Source: Eumeta japonica
Taxonomy: Eukaryota; Arthropoda; Insecta; Lepidoptera; Psychidae
Assembly: GCA_005406025.1 (NCBI GenBank)
Contig: BGZK01000021.1
Coordinates: forward strand, 248,001 to 312,000
DNA length: 64,000 bases
Direction of reading: 5' to 3'
Made by a program: the position numbers and the translations under genes. This document shows, piece by piece, positions 14,201-23,830 of this stretch. The notes under the pieces are model-generated. The model did no database searches. It was given only the letters and a program-made list of their open reading frames with translations, and was not told the DNA's origin. Within the stretch, counting starts at the first letter, position 1. Every line of letters starts with the position of its first letter.

Positions 14201-17200
14201 AAAATTTTAACCAATAGAAACGATCATTAATGCACTAATTATTTTCAAAAGTTTCGATTGTTTTCGATTGTTTCCGCATCGGCGGCCAACGCCGGCCGCA
14301 TCCCAAAGCGCATACGCGCGTTGTGCAATAAGTATCCCCGCCATCGCTTCGCTTCGTTAAACGGCCGACGGATGCCGCGGCGAGTAGTTGCATTTTGTCA
14401 TTAAAGCGACGCGCGAGCAATGCTGTGGCGAGGCGATGACGTGTGCGATGCAACGTTTGGTCATGTAGCTCGCAATTTCCACGGATGTTCTGTTGTTCTT
14501 TTCAGATCTATCTTTAATGTTTCGCACGTACGTTGTAGGTCACCACAGTCAATTTAACGGTTCTTGAGTAAGTAATTTATCATAGATAAACACAGAGTGA
14601 TATCATTTTTTTGGAATATCCTCCATAAGAATTTATTTCCATGTATAGCCTTCGGCAGATAAATTAAATGGGGTGCGAAAGCGAATTTTAACAAAAAGTA
14701 TTCCGTTACGTTAAGTTGCCTCTCCGCGCAACATGTTCGCGTATCTTATAATAGACGCATGCGTTTTCCTTCCATTGCTGATTTGTTTTATGTTTAATGC
14801 ATATGAGTTAAGCTTTCGTTGCATGGTGCTAAGCTTAATTCGGAGTTTTGGTTTTTGAAAGTTTTATTGTGTAATATTACTAACGTAATATATTTTATCA
14901 AATCAGCATAAATGTAAATAAAAGTATATACATGCTTTCAGAGTTGTAAGAGATGCTTTTATTTACCCCTTATTCTTATATGTGTATTCCAAAAAAATAT
15001 TGTTATTGAGGAGTAAACTCAAGTCACGTGTTGGAGCTGACACGCACCATGTCTTTGCATATCTGTCATGGGTTCCGAAAACTCGTTGAGTATTCCCGTC
15101 TTTCACCGAGAAAGAGGGAAATCCCCGCTTGATATCTATTTTAATGCGTGAAACCCACACGCTCTCACCAGGACTGACTACCTACCTGTAAACCGGAAAA
15201 AGGTCTGGATTTAATTAAACATATATTCATGGTCTGTACTAATTACGCCCTTTACACCGAGCACTCGTGTGTCTACGAGGGAAAAGATAATTAAGTGATT
15301 CTATAAATTAATAAAAGAAAAACGTATATAAATACGAAAAGACATATATTATGTACAGACAGCAGAAGTTATATTTGTATAGGATATATGAAAAATCGTC
15401 CAAAAACTTAACCTTTCTTTTATTTAAGATGGTTACATATAGTTCAATTATTATTTCGACATATGGTATTAAGGTATAATTACATTTACTACGAAATCTA
15501 TTTCAAAGGGGGCTTTTAATATATACGTACATAATGAAAACGATTTTCCTTTGTCCGGACATCAATTGAGAACTACTAAACGTAAAGGTATGAAAATTGA
15601 CCATTCCACGGAGAATAGTATGCAGATAATTGTAGGCTGTTTATTTTTTAAAGTACATGCACTCTTCACTTTTTTTTTTTATTTACTTTCACAACCCACG
15701 ACATCCAGCGAAACGGGCTAGAGTAGGCTAACCTTAAATAAAATTATTTATTTTACGGTCACAAAAACCTGAGATGGATACCAGATTCTTTTTCAAAAGC
15801 GTCTACAAGAACCAGAACTCTGTTTTCGTAACTTACTTACCGTGGGTAATGTTGATGTGAATGATACTGGTGTAATTGATATTGATGTGAATTATATTGA
15901 CGTGAATAATATGGATGTAAATGATATTGATGTGAAAGATATTGATGCAAATGATATTGATGTGAATGATATTGATGTGAGTGATATTGATTTGATTGAT
16001 ATTGATGTAAATTATATTGATGTAAATGATACTGATGTGAATGATGTTAACGTTATTAATATCGATATGAGTGATATCGATATGAGTGATATTGTTGTGA
16101 ATGATATTGTTGTGAAGGATATAAATGTGTATAATATTGATGTCAACGATATCGATGTAAATGATATTATGTGAATGATATTTCTGTGAATAATATCGAT
16201 GTGAATAGTATTGCTGTAAATGACATTGATGTGAATGATGTTAATGTTATTAATATCGAAGTGAGTGATATTGATGTGAATAATATTGATTTAAATGACA
16301 TTGATGTGACTGATATTGCTGTGCATGATATTGATGTGAATAATATTGCTCTAAATCACATTGATGTGACTGATATTGATATGATTGATATTGATGTTAA
16401 TGATATCGATATGAGTGATATCGATGTGATTAATATTGATGTCAATGATATTGCTGTGAATAATATTTCTGTGAAAAATTTTGCTGTGAATGATATTGAT
16501 TTGAATGATATTTCTGTGAATGATATAGATGAGAATGATATTTATTTGGATGACATCAATGTGAATGACATTGATCTAAATGATATTGATGTGAATGATA
16601 TTGATGAGTGATGTTGATGTGAATTATATTGAAGTGAATGATATTGATGAAAATGAAATTGATGTAAATGATACTGATGTGAATGATATTAATGCAAATG
16701 ATATTGATGTGAATGATATTGATGTGAGTGATATTGATGTGCATGATATTGATGTGAATAATATTGCTCTAAATCACATTGATGTGACTGATATTGATAT
16801 GATTGATATTGATGTTAATGATATCGATATGAGTGATATCGATGTGATTAATATTGATGTCAATGATATTGCTGTGAATAATATTTCTGTGAAAAATTTT
16901 GCTGTGAATGATATTGATTTGAATGATATTTCTGTGAATGATATTGATGGGAATGATATTTATTTGGATGACATCAATGTGAATGACATTGATCTAAATG
17001 ATATTGATGTGAATGATATTGATGTGAGTGATGTTGATGTGAATTATATTGAAGTGAATGATATTGATGAGAATGAAATTGATGTAAATGATACTGATGT
17101 GAATGATATTAATGCAAATGATATTGATGTGAATGATATTGATGTGAGTGATATTGATTTGATTGATATTTATTTTGTAAACTTGTAATAGGTGCTTTTT

Positions 17201-20200
17201 TTTACTGTAACAGAAAGAACATTTCGTTGACGGCGATAAAAAATTTTCACATTTTTTATTTAATATGCACAATCGTACAAATAAAATAACGCTGTCTTAG
17301 CGCTCCTCAATGTACTATGTAAGTCAACAATATTCCAATATCAGATAGCACAAGCATGGCACTATTTTTATTGAGCTCTAAGTTCGGCTCTAGCGACCGG
17401 TATATTCGCACGTGATTTCTGTGTTTTATCTTCGACTTTTATCGGCCAGAGCTGGTGACGCTGGTTACATATGAAAACGAGAAACATAAAGGAAAGACAT
17501 TTACGTGTCACTAACACCGCTCCGAGAAGTACGTACGTGACACTTTTTGATGTTTCATTAATTTTATTTTATTTATATTCCTCAAATCACAGCCAGTGAT
17601 CGTTGACTGACGTCTGATTTATTTTGCCAAAATGATGAAGAAAATATGTACATATTATTTACAAGTTTTTGTAATTTTCTAGAAGAAAAAAAGAAAGGAA
17701 AGCTGATTAATTTACTTCTTCAATTATTGAATTCAAGCTTAATACGAAACATAAAAAATTGAAATCTTCAACATATAGCGGACGCTATAAAAGCAAATGA
17801 GAAAAAAAAATCAAAAATCAATAATCAATCATTATTAATTTTTCTACTGGAAACGATCGTTCTATAACCCAGAGGAAGAAAAAGTTTGTAAATTCCGGAT
17901 TTTAGTGTCGGAAAATAATATGTAATTTTTTTTTATGCCTACGTACACAGCATTAATGAAATCACTACGCCTGGAATTAATTCAATATGAACAACTTTTA
18001 TTTTAATTAATTTAAGTAAAAAATTGGAATTGTTTCTATTTTAGTAGATTATTGAATAAAACTAAAAACAAATATGACGTTAGTGAGTTAGAAAATATTT
18101 TCGTTGGGTTATCAATCAATATACTTTTGTTTTCAATCAAAATTTAAAGTGTCACTCGTATTCCAAAAGCTACAGAGCCAATTCACCGATGAAAATTAAA
18201 AGAAATTAAACATTAATTTCTTATGACTTCAACGGATTACTCTACGCCCACCGTGCACGTGAAGTGTGCCAGTCGCAGCTCCAACCTTACGGGTTGCACA
18301 ATACGGTTGTAACACCCTGTTTTTACACAAACTCGCATTTGTAATATTTTTCTCAAACATTATACCGTTTTAGTATAACACGTATATCCAAGATATATGC
18401 GTTTGATTCGTGGAAAGTTACACTAAATTCTAACTCTAGATTTTATGTATTACTATATCTGTATATATGATGTGGATTTAGAGTGTATGCTAATCAAATG
18501 TGAAACACGTAAGTTTCGTAGTTTACGCGTCACGTAGCGAATGTTTTTTGCAATCCTCTCCTTACACGCGTAACGTCTTCAGCCGTTCGCATTCGAAAAC
18601 GTTACACGTATAATAAGGTTTTATTGCAAGGTTATCCTTGAAATAAACCGTAAGAGCTCTACACAATGTCGTTTTCTTATAAATTCATCAAGATGTAATA
18701 ACATTTAATAGTATTCGTACCGGGTTTAAATTCCCCACCGCTGAGCCATAACCTTGCGCGGTATTTTCCTTTCAGGGTAAGGCTGTCCCATGAGCTCTCC
18801 GTGCCGGCGCAGTGTCAGTCGCAAAACTCACTGATCAATTCTCCCACGATCAAGATAGAATCGCTATCTGTTGTGTATCGATATTTCAAAGTAAATGATC
18901 ATTGATTATGTAAAAAGAAATTGAATCTTCACATGCGTCCGCCGGAAGTAGTGTGCCTTTTTAGCCAACGAAAAAGAAAGCATGTCGAGCGAATGTCGAG
19001 AATTAGTAACGACGGAACCATAAAGCCAATAACGTTTACTAATATTGTATTTAAGCGACTGGTTTTAGCTTTCTTGTCTTTACAGTTTAAGATATATGTT
19101 ATATAATATATTTATAAGATATATGTCACATATTTTATTAAGTGTAACTCAGGTGTTACGTGTGAAGTTTGCTAAACAAATCTTGCGTCCGAACACTTTT
19201 TTCGTATAGACATTTTGAAATTACTAAAAAGTCATGAAATAGTCTTTACTTTATAACATATCTGAAAAAGAGATAATTTTGATTTCATTTGAATACATCG
19301 AGAACAGGAAACTGAGATTTCACTGGTAGTGTATTTCGTCTACTTTGTTATGTATTAAATACCTATATCTACCTCCTATATCTACCTCCTATATCTACCC
19401 TCTACATAATGTTTAATTATTATCAAATCGTTTCATCGAAAAATAAACTTCGGTATGCAAATTTTACTAAAAAAAAGACAAACAGAAGTGAACATCCAGA
19501 AAGAAATGTATGAGATTATTGTCGAAATAAAACGGAAGCACCGGATTCTCCGTAATAAAAAAGAATCTGTATTTCTTTTGTTCAGGTGCGTCGAAAGAAT
19601 CAGAACTGGCAATTCGAGACGCGCCGCCTGCTGAGGTTCACGGCCACGGCGCTCAACGTCGGCGATGAGGACTTTCGCCCGTACCTGCCCAAGCATCTGT
19701 GGCAATGGCACGAGTGCCACATGTGAGTGTGAATTAAGGCGGGAACGCCACGATGAAGTATAATTTTTTTTTTCGCTGAGCCTACATCGATGCTGTAGAG
19801 TTCTAGTAAACTCAGGTAAAAATGTTCCTTAATATAAAGGAACGAATAGATTTTTGAAGGTCGCCTTACAAGTTTCTAGATTGAAAAATAAAATTTACCT
19901 ATAATATAAATACAGAAGCTATATTATTTAGTATTGAAATACTGGTCAAGGTCTTATTTAATATTTGTGAAAGAGTATAAGTTTGAAATTCAAATATTAG
20001 TTAAGTTATAATACTATTCAGATTATTCAATGCCGACTTTATCTATTCTGTATAGAAGACGAGAACTTATCAGCAACATTTAGTTAGAAATATTGAACGT
20101 CATCGGTCCCGAGAACGAGTCTATGTTACATAACAGCCCTGACATCCCTTAATATTTTTAAGATTTGTCGTACGAAATAAAGGAACAAATATTTATAGCA

Positions 20201-20832
20201 ATTTTTCGAAAGCGCTCAACCTAATCTGGCTTCACGTTTGTTTCAGGCATTACCACAGCATGGAGGTGTTCGCCACATTCAACGTACTGGACCTGCATGG
20301 AAGGAGGGTAGCTGAAGGACACAAAGCCTCTTTCTGTCTGGAAGACAACACGTGCATGCGCGGAGTGGAGAAGAAATATTCCTGTAAGAACTACGGAGAT
20401 CAAGGTACATGACTCTTCGAATCGATGTGCACTACGAGCTGATACTACTGCAAAAATTAAAAGGAATAAACTACGCACAAACATTTCAGTGAAGCTGAAA
20501 GCGAAAGACCGTGTTCGAACTTCGTTAAGTACACTTGTGCCGTGAATTTTTTTCGCATGCCCAAAAACAGCCATGTACTTTTAAAAAAAGTCATTCGGCA
20601 GCCGAAATGGAAGTAGATTTCAGTTTATTTTCATATGTGATTCATATGAAATAAGTAATTTTCGAATTTTCAAAATTTTAAAATGCTGTAATTTCTATAC
20701 CAGTTGACCGATTTGGCTCAAATATGAACTCGACCTTTATAATCGTTAATAAAACATGTACGTTGCATTTCACTATGATTTCTAAAGAATTGTAGATGCT
20801 ATCGTGCTGACAAGCCCCGCATTACGCGACAC

Positions 20833-20883
<51 letters not shown>

Positions 20884-22675
20884 CAGAAAAAGGTTTTTAG
20901 AATGTATGTTTACGATATTTACGATCGTTAGATGACGCTTTTGAAGAAAACACTGACTTACCTTTTACGATCTAACGGATGGCGCTTTTAAAGAAAACAG
21001 TGACTTATATTTTACGATCGTTAGATGACGCTTTTGAAGAAAACACTGACTTACCTTTTACGATCTAACGGATGGCGGTTTTAAAGAAAACAGTGACATA
21101 TATTTTACGATCGTTAGATGACGCTTTTGAAGAAAACACTGACTTACCTTTTACGATCTAACGGATGGCGCTTTTAAAGAAAACAGTGACTTATATTTTA
21201 CGATCGTTAGATGACGCTTTTGAAGGAAACACTGACTTACCTTTTACGATCTAACAGATGGCGCTTTTAAAGAAAACAGTGACTTATATTTTACGATCGT
21301 TAGATGACGCTTTTGAAGAAAACACTGAGTTACGTTTTACGATCTAACAGATGGCTCTTTTAAGGAAAACACTGATTTACATTTTATGATTTACCAGGTG
21401 GCTTATAGAAGTAAATTGCGATCGGTGCTGCTTTCGTCTCTGAAAAATCATCACCTTAGTCTTACCGACATTTGCTACCATCTTTTGCAACCCGCACGCC
21501 GACGGGCAAGGATTACTTGGTCGCCGGCGTGCAGGCCGGCAGGCATTTGACAGACGGCTCATCCATCCTCACTCCAAACTTATGCTTTTTCAAATCATAC
21601 AGACAGCTATCCCTGTCAATTCCCCTGCCGATGTCAAACCAGTCAGTGTATGCTCCATTTATTCAGACGCAAGCATTGGAGCCCCTGCATATGGATTGCA
21701 GTGTCTGTATCAATCCGCTGCACACTACCGCTATTTCAAATTGACGTCTCGCGCCACAACCGATGTTCGGTTTGACGTGACAAATAAATTTGAAATTATG
21801 ATTTTATTTATTTGTATCTAAAAGACATTTATTTAATGCAAGTTATAATTTCTAAAGAATAATAAGATTCTGAAGCATAAAAAATGTCTTATTAATTCCA
21901 CGCAAGAAAAATATTTGCTCTCCAGTCAAGCAGCGACGTTATACGTCACTGTCGCGAGCATTCATTAAGTCGAACGGCGCTCGACTCGCAGAAAAGCTAA
22001 CAACGAAAATTAAAACGTAGAGGTCTCTCATACGGCTTATAAAATAATGACGAACCAATTTGAGTGTTACGTCATTTCATTAAAATCAAGTCATCTCGTC
22101 GCTTTATAACTTCTAAACAACATGCATTATCGTCACAAACAACATTCAACCTCATTCCTGCCGCTGATTTCCCGTCGCCGTTCCGCTCGCCTAAAATACC
22201 ATACATCTAGCGTTGTACCAACATACGCTTCATGCGCAGTGTTCTGATACGTACGCTAAAACTATGGGTAGATCTACCATCAGCGTTATCAACAAACAGC
22301 TAGGAAAAGGGAGTCTCAAAGAAAATAGCCTGTCCCTTTCTAAAAAGCCGGTAACGCAGTTACTGACTTCTCTGGCGTCGCGCGTGTCAATGGGCCGCGG
22401 TGACTACCCCTGTTAAAAATCACATTGCCACATAAAAATAAATGTTTTTTTTTTTAGGTGTATCCGTCAACTGTTCCGACATATACAGATACAACATAGA
22501 CTGCCAGTGGGTGGACGTGACCGATGTGAAACCCGGCCACTACATCTTCAACGTGGCTGTGAACCCTCACGCGCGGGTCGCCGAGCAGGACTTCTACAAC
22601 AACGCGGCCAGCTGTCGTTTAATACTGACAGAAACGTACGCGTCCGTCTATGGATGCGTTCTGCAGAAACCCTGA
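1849..22675 (+). CDS. Loxl2: Lysyl oxidase homolog 2 (whole gene, 8 exons, 495 aa)
   Basis: This is a secreted copper amine oxidase that oxidises lysines of extracellular matrix proteins to aldehydes, which then cross-link. Joined exons: 1849-2041, 4683-4823, 5803-6059, 6501-6732, 10088-10239, 19586-19722, 20247-20404, 22458-22675. They total 1488 bases, all GT-AG, with matching phases. Residues 1-23 form a signal peptide, followed by SRCR domain 1 (about 54-151), SRCR domain 2 (about 183-282) and the lysyl oxidase domain (about 284-490). The copper-site motif WxWHxCHxHYH is at 364-374. Lys397 (in [12 protein letters not shown]) and Tyr433 (in [13 protein letters not shown]) align with the residues that form lysyl tyrosylquinone. 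Two SRCR domains match insect Loxl2; vertebrate LOXL2-4 have four. The start is the first ATG after an in-frame stop. It ends tail to tail with an ABC transporter gene about 8 kb away. Confidence 0.95.
2206..2246. repeat. (CA)n microsatellite
   Basis: About 20 uninterrupted CA dinucleotides in Loxl2 intron 1. It makes artefactual open frames of alternating Thr-His on one strand and Val-Cys on the other. Confidence 0.97.
4145..4650. mobile_element. MITE-like element with GATATC-rich inverted ends
   Basis: The left end at about 4147 (AAGGTGGATTCCCAC then GCGCGATATCGC) is matched in inverse at about 4612-4647 (GGCGATATCTC then GTGTGAATCGACCCTT), giving imperfect terminal inverted repeats of about 33 bases. 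The interior is AT-rich and non-coding, with a GC-rich block of repeated GATATCGC motifs near the right end. It stops only about 35 bases before exon 2. The target-site duplication and superfamily are not clear. Confidence 0.55.
4683..4823 (+). CDS. Loxl2: Loxl2 exon 2: core of SRCR1
   Basis: Encodes residues 65-111 plus one base of codon 112. It carries the SRCR signature [18 protein letters not shown] with its conserved Trp and Cys residues, and a glycosylation site NRT. The exon is strikingly GC-rich against the surrounding AT-rich intron. Enters and leaves in phase 1; donor GTGACC at 4824. Confidence 0.93.
4824..5802 (+). other. Loxl2 intron 2
   Basis: GT-AG intron of 979 bases, AT-rich. 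Its only notable structure is a small perfect hairpin at 5147-5166 (AACGGCTG, loop AAAG, CAGCCGTT), of a kind common at ends of dispersed repeats. The frame at 4920-5114 has no supporting resemblance. Confidence 0.75.
5803..6059 (+). CDS. Loxl2: Loxl2 exon 3: end of SRCR1, linker, start of SRCR2
   Basis: Encodes residues 112-197. The first part completes SRCR1 ([25 protein letters not shown]). A linker of about 30 residues (about 152-182) follows, then SRCR2 opens with [15 protein letters not shown]. The acceptor is AACAG at 5798-5802 and the donor GTAAGT at 6060, phase 0. Confidence 0.93.
6060..6500 (+). other. Loxl2 intron 3
   Basis: GT-AG intron of 441 bases. AT-rich, with no repeat, hairpin or open frame that I can support. 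Confidence 0.75.
6501..6732 (+). CDS. Loxl2: Loxl2 exon 4: SRCR2 body
   Basis: Encodes residues 198-274 plus one base of codon 275. Contains [40 protein letters not shown] and the VCPG end motif, all typical of an SRCR domain. NET is a glycosylation site. The donor is placed at 6733 (GTGGGT) because only this choice joins in frame to give GHVAAVVC across the junction. Confidence 0.92.
7381..7440 (+). mobile_element. tRNA-like SINE head (relic)
   Basis: An A-box-like TAGCCGTGCGG is followed about 40 bases later by a B-box-like GGGTTCGAA. This is the spacing of an internal RNA polymerase III promoter. The stretch does not fold into a full cloverleaf by eye, so a tRNA-derived SINE relic is more likely than a real tRNA gene. 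Confidence 0.4.
7520..7735. repeat. GC-rich repeat-like block
   Basis: A block clearly GC-richer than its surroundings, including a small stem made by GGGGG and CCCCC around ACTCAG. It contains an open frame on the - strand (7540-7728) with no recognisable domain. It may be the 5' part of a retroelement; this is a guess from composition and context. Confidence 0.25.
9663..9901. mobile_element. 239-bp MITE with TA target duplication
   Basis: Starts with CACTGAAAAAAA and ends with TTTTTTTCAGTG, a near-perfect terminal inverted repeat of about 12 bases. It is flanked on both sides by TA (9661-9662 and 9902-9903). The interior is AT-rich with recurrent TTGGTT/AACCAA motifs and no coding capacity. 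TA duplication and size fit a non-autonomous Tc1/mariner-type element. Confidence 0.75.
10088..10239 (+). CDS. Loxl2: Loxl2 exon 5: end of SRCR2, start of LOX domain
   Basis: Encodes residues 275-325. GHVAAVVC completes SRCR2. The lysyl oxidase domain then begins; the segment [18 protein letters not shown] matches the family's LQCAxEENCLxxSA motif. Acceptor TTGCAG at 10082-10087; donor GTGATT at 10240, phase 0. Confidence 0.93.
11160..11229. repeat. TATG / TA simple repeat
   Basis: Runs of TATG, TACA and TA in Loxl2 intron 5. Confidence 0.85.
11936..12416. mobile_element. Dispersed ~480-bp repeat, copy 1
   Basis: Almost identical to 27401-27878 over its whole length. The few differences I see include a short GCGC length change in the CTAGTGC-to-GGCAG stretch and a substitution plus indel near TTTTTCA. 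ACGTGACAACG near the left end (about 11986) recurs inverted as CGTTGTCACGT near the right end (about 12399-12409), giving subterminal inverted repeats. No coding capacity, so probably a non-autonomous transposon moved recently. Family not identified. Confidence 0.8.
12450..12655 (-). other. Coding-like orphan segment, unidentified
   Basis: The - strand frame reads with balanced, non-repetitive composition (for example [17 protein letters not shown] and then [17 protein letters not shown]), unlike the AT-driven frames around it. The DNA is locally GC-richer. I do not recognise a family, and no splice partners are obvious. It begins about 35 bases beyond the dispersed repeat at 11936-12416, so it may be transposon-derived. 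Confidence 0.3.
13222..13470 (+). repeat. ~250-bp dispersed repeat, member A
   Basis: Diverged copy of 43414-43665 in the same orientation; shared blocks include GAAGGGTAG, CTGACATCCATCAATCTTTT, CTCGTCAGTTT and TTTTCTAGGG. I recall similar sequence as very common in lepidopteran DNA, but cannot assign the family. Confidence 0.7.
14265..14460. other. GC-rich patch in intron 5
   Basis: A block rich in CGGCCG, GCGCG and CGACG words inside AT-rich intron. The - strand frame 14235-14453 is open but has no recognisable domain. It could be a repeat fragment, an intronic regulatory element or a non-coding exon; the sequence alone does not decide. Confidence 0.3.
15850..17172 (+). repeat. 15-bp minisatellite (AATGATATTGATGTG) with 420-bp higher-order unit
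   Basis: About 88 diverged copies of the 15-mer fill 1.3 kb. One + strand frame reads Asn-Asp-Ile-Asp-Val repeatedly. Within the array a block of 28 units is duplicated in tandem: 16321-16738 and 16739-17158 are nearly identical. The first copy lacks two bases at about 16607, making it 418 long. Another single-base loss lies near 16168. These losses break the open frame into three pieces (15842-16174, 16171-16611, 16595-17188). No start context, splice signals or family resemblance support a gene, so I treat it as a non-coding minisatellite. Confidence 0.9.
19362..19401. repeat. 13-bp tandem repeat, three copies
   Basis: CCTATATCTACCT repeated about three times, about 190 bases before exon 6. 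Confidence 0.85.
19586..19722 (+). CDS. Loxl2: Loxl2 exon 6: LOX domain, first copper-site residues
   Basis: Encodes residues 326-370 plus two bases of codon 371. [20 protein letters not shown] is a hallmark of the lysyl oxidase catalytic domain, and the exon ends within the copper motif (LWQWHECH). Acceptor TTCAG at 19581-19585; donor GTGAGT at 19723, phase 2. Confidence 0.95.
19723..20246 (+). other. Loxl2 intron 6
   Basis: GT-AG intron of 524 bases, AT-rich. I see no feature in it. Confidence 0.75.
20247..20404 (+). CDS. Loxl2: Loxl2 exon 7: copper site and cofactor lysine
   Basis: Encodes residues 371-423 plus one base of codon 424. HYHSMEVF completes the copper-binding motif (His370, His372, His374). 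[12 protein letters not shown] holds Lys397, the residue that forms the lysyl tyrosylquinone cofactor in characterised members. Donor GTACAT at 20405, phase 1. Confidence 0.95.
20834..20885. repeat. (TA)n microsatellite
   Basis: About 19 TA dinucleotides followed by imperfect CATATA copies. Confidence 0.95.
20917..21400 (+). repeat. 93-bp satellite, five copies, each of two half-units
   Basis: ACGATCGTTAGATGACGC recurs at 20921, 21014, 21107, 21200 and 21293, an exact 93-base period. Each unit splits into two related halves of about 46 bases; the second half has ACGATCTAACGGATGGCGC. Copies are nearly identical until the last, which decays after about 21350. Constant length and identity point to recent expansion. 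Confidence 0.95.
21410..21515 (-). pseudogene. Reverse-transcriptase-like fragment of a non-LTR retrotransposon
   Basis: On the - strand, a short frame reads [20 protein letters not shown], resembling the conserved N-x-x-KTKVMxF segment of non-LTR reverse transcriptases. Only this segment is recognisable; no catalytic motif is seen. A very short, probably dead fragment. Confidence 0.4.
22458..22675 (+). CDS. Loxl2: Loxl2 exon 8: C-terminal LOX domain and stop
   Basis: Encodes residues 424-495 and the stop TGA at 22673-22675. Tyr433 (CSDIYRYN) is the partner of Lys397 in the quinone cofactor. [18 protein letters not shown] and [15 protein letters not shown] are family hallmarks. A T-rich tract precedes the acceptor TTTTTAG. 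Confidence 0.95.
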
Positions 22676-23160
22676 TGTTTGTCTATGAGAGCAAGCCAAA
22701 TATAACTTTTACTTAATTATAGAATGTAATACTTAAGCATTGTTATGTAGTTAAGTATGGACTATGTTTTTCTTTTTAAATTAAGTATGTGATTAACTAC
22801 ATAAAGTGAATTTCTATGTTTTAAGTCTCTTATATTAAGCTGCACACTTATATATCTTCATAGGCGAAAATACTATTGCTAAGCAACGACTTACAGGCTC
22901 CAAATTAAGTCAGTTTACTCAGAGCATACGAGCCATACACGTATAATCGCGTCTTAGTACGTCTACCGACTGTCATTATGCCGTCAATTTCATCAGACTC
23001 ACGCTTATTGACGTGGAAAATATTTAATTTACACGTACGTAACTTGCCGTTGTTTATTGTGTAGGTCCTTGCTTAGTAATTACCTGTCCACCTATTTTTT
23101 AATACCATGCTATCTTTCATATGTACTTTGTAATAATAAATATAATAATTTGCATTCTAT
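22676..23160 (+). other. Loxl2: Loxl2 3' UTR (approximate)
   Basis: AT-rich, without coding potential. A candidate polyadenylation signal AATAAA at 23135-23140 lies about 460 bases after the stop, so the transcript probably ends near 23155-23165. Confidence 0.4.
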
Positions 23161-23504
23161 AAAATTCCTTGTACGCACAATTTCGCAGACAAGTTAATCT
23201 GTTTCATTAAAGTTAATTTTCTCATTAATAGGGAATAGAGAATCAATAATGTCGATGAATATACTTAATAAAAAAATTAGCGAAGCGGTTAACCCTGTAT
23301 ACCAACCCTGGAAGTTCCTGCTATTTTCGAAGTACTTTAAAATATAGAAAATTTGACGCAATTTTTAAAGTAAAAAATTATGAGAATGCGAATTTGATTC
23401 GATACAGAATTGAAAATTTTTTTTAAGAGAACTTTTTTTTCCTTTTTATATCCCTTGAACAAATTAATCGTATTTCAATGAACTAGAACAAATAACGCAG
23501 GTTT

Positions 23505-23830
23505 TTCAGTTCTATAAAATAATTTAGAACATGCATTTAATTAGGTACAAATTTTGGAGTATTTTAAAGAAATCACTTTTTGTGATTTTTTTTTTTTATA
23601 ACGATGTCTCACGAAAAAATCAACAGATTCTGATCGGCCCGGTGATGATCGACGCGAGTTTTTATATTCTATAAAAGTATTCAGAACATACTTTCAAATT
23701 AGGCACAAAATTTCGGAGTATTTTGAAAAAATCAGTTGTGCGATTTTTTTCGTTCACGATATCTCGCTAACGAATCAGCTAATTGTGACCGGTTCGACGG
23801 CGATCGAGGTGCTTTTTTAACCTTAAGAGC
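23505..23830 (+). repeat. Two diverged tandem copies of a ~160-bp segment
   Basis: Both halves contain TTCTATAAAA, AGAACATGC or AGAACATAC, GGAGTATTTT, a T-run, CTCRCxAACGA-like words and TCGACG or GATCGACG. The copies start near 23510 and 23665. Likely an old repeat; family unknown. Confidence 0.5.

Larger units (their letters stand above)
10240..19585 (+). other. Loxl2 intron 5 (9.3 kb)
   Basis: The longest Loxl2 intron. It holds a TATG/TA repeat (11160-11229), one copy of the ~480-bp dispersed repeat (11936-12416), a coding-like orphan segment on the - strand (12450-12655), one member of a ~250-bp repeat family (13222-13470), a GC-rich patch (14265-14460), the 15-bp minisatellite (15850-17172), and a three-copy 13-bp repeat (19362-19401). 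The stretches between are AT-rich without supported features. Confidence 0.75.
20405..22457 (+). other. Loxl2 intron 7
   Basis: GT-AG intron of 2053 bases. It carries an AT microsatellite (20834-20885), a 93-bp satellite (20917-21400) and a short reverse-transcriptase-like relic (21410-21515). From 21560 to 22420 the sequence is less AT-rich, with open frames (for example 21582-21821 and 22213-22416) that I cannot assign and regard as repeat-derived. Confidence 0.7.

Noticed and set aside
15842..17188. Three open frames rich in Asn-Asp-Ile-Asp-Val as a repetitive protein gene
   Set aside because: The frames exist because the 15-base unit has no stop in that frame. They are broken by small deletions, lie within a Loxl2 intron and have no splice or start signals.
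18772..18860. Possible extra Loxl2 exon after a CTTTCAG acceptor
   Set aside because: A stop codon follows at once in the needed frame, and exons 5 and 6 already join perfectly.
20917..21400. CRISPR array
   Set aside because: Repeats are directly adjacent 93-base units with no unique spacers, in an animal intron.
21582..21821. Possible RNase H or other retroelement domain
   Set aside because: A short IYSDAS-like phrase was tempting, but no further conserved residues follow.
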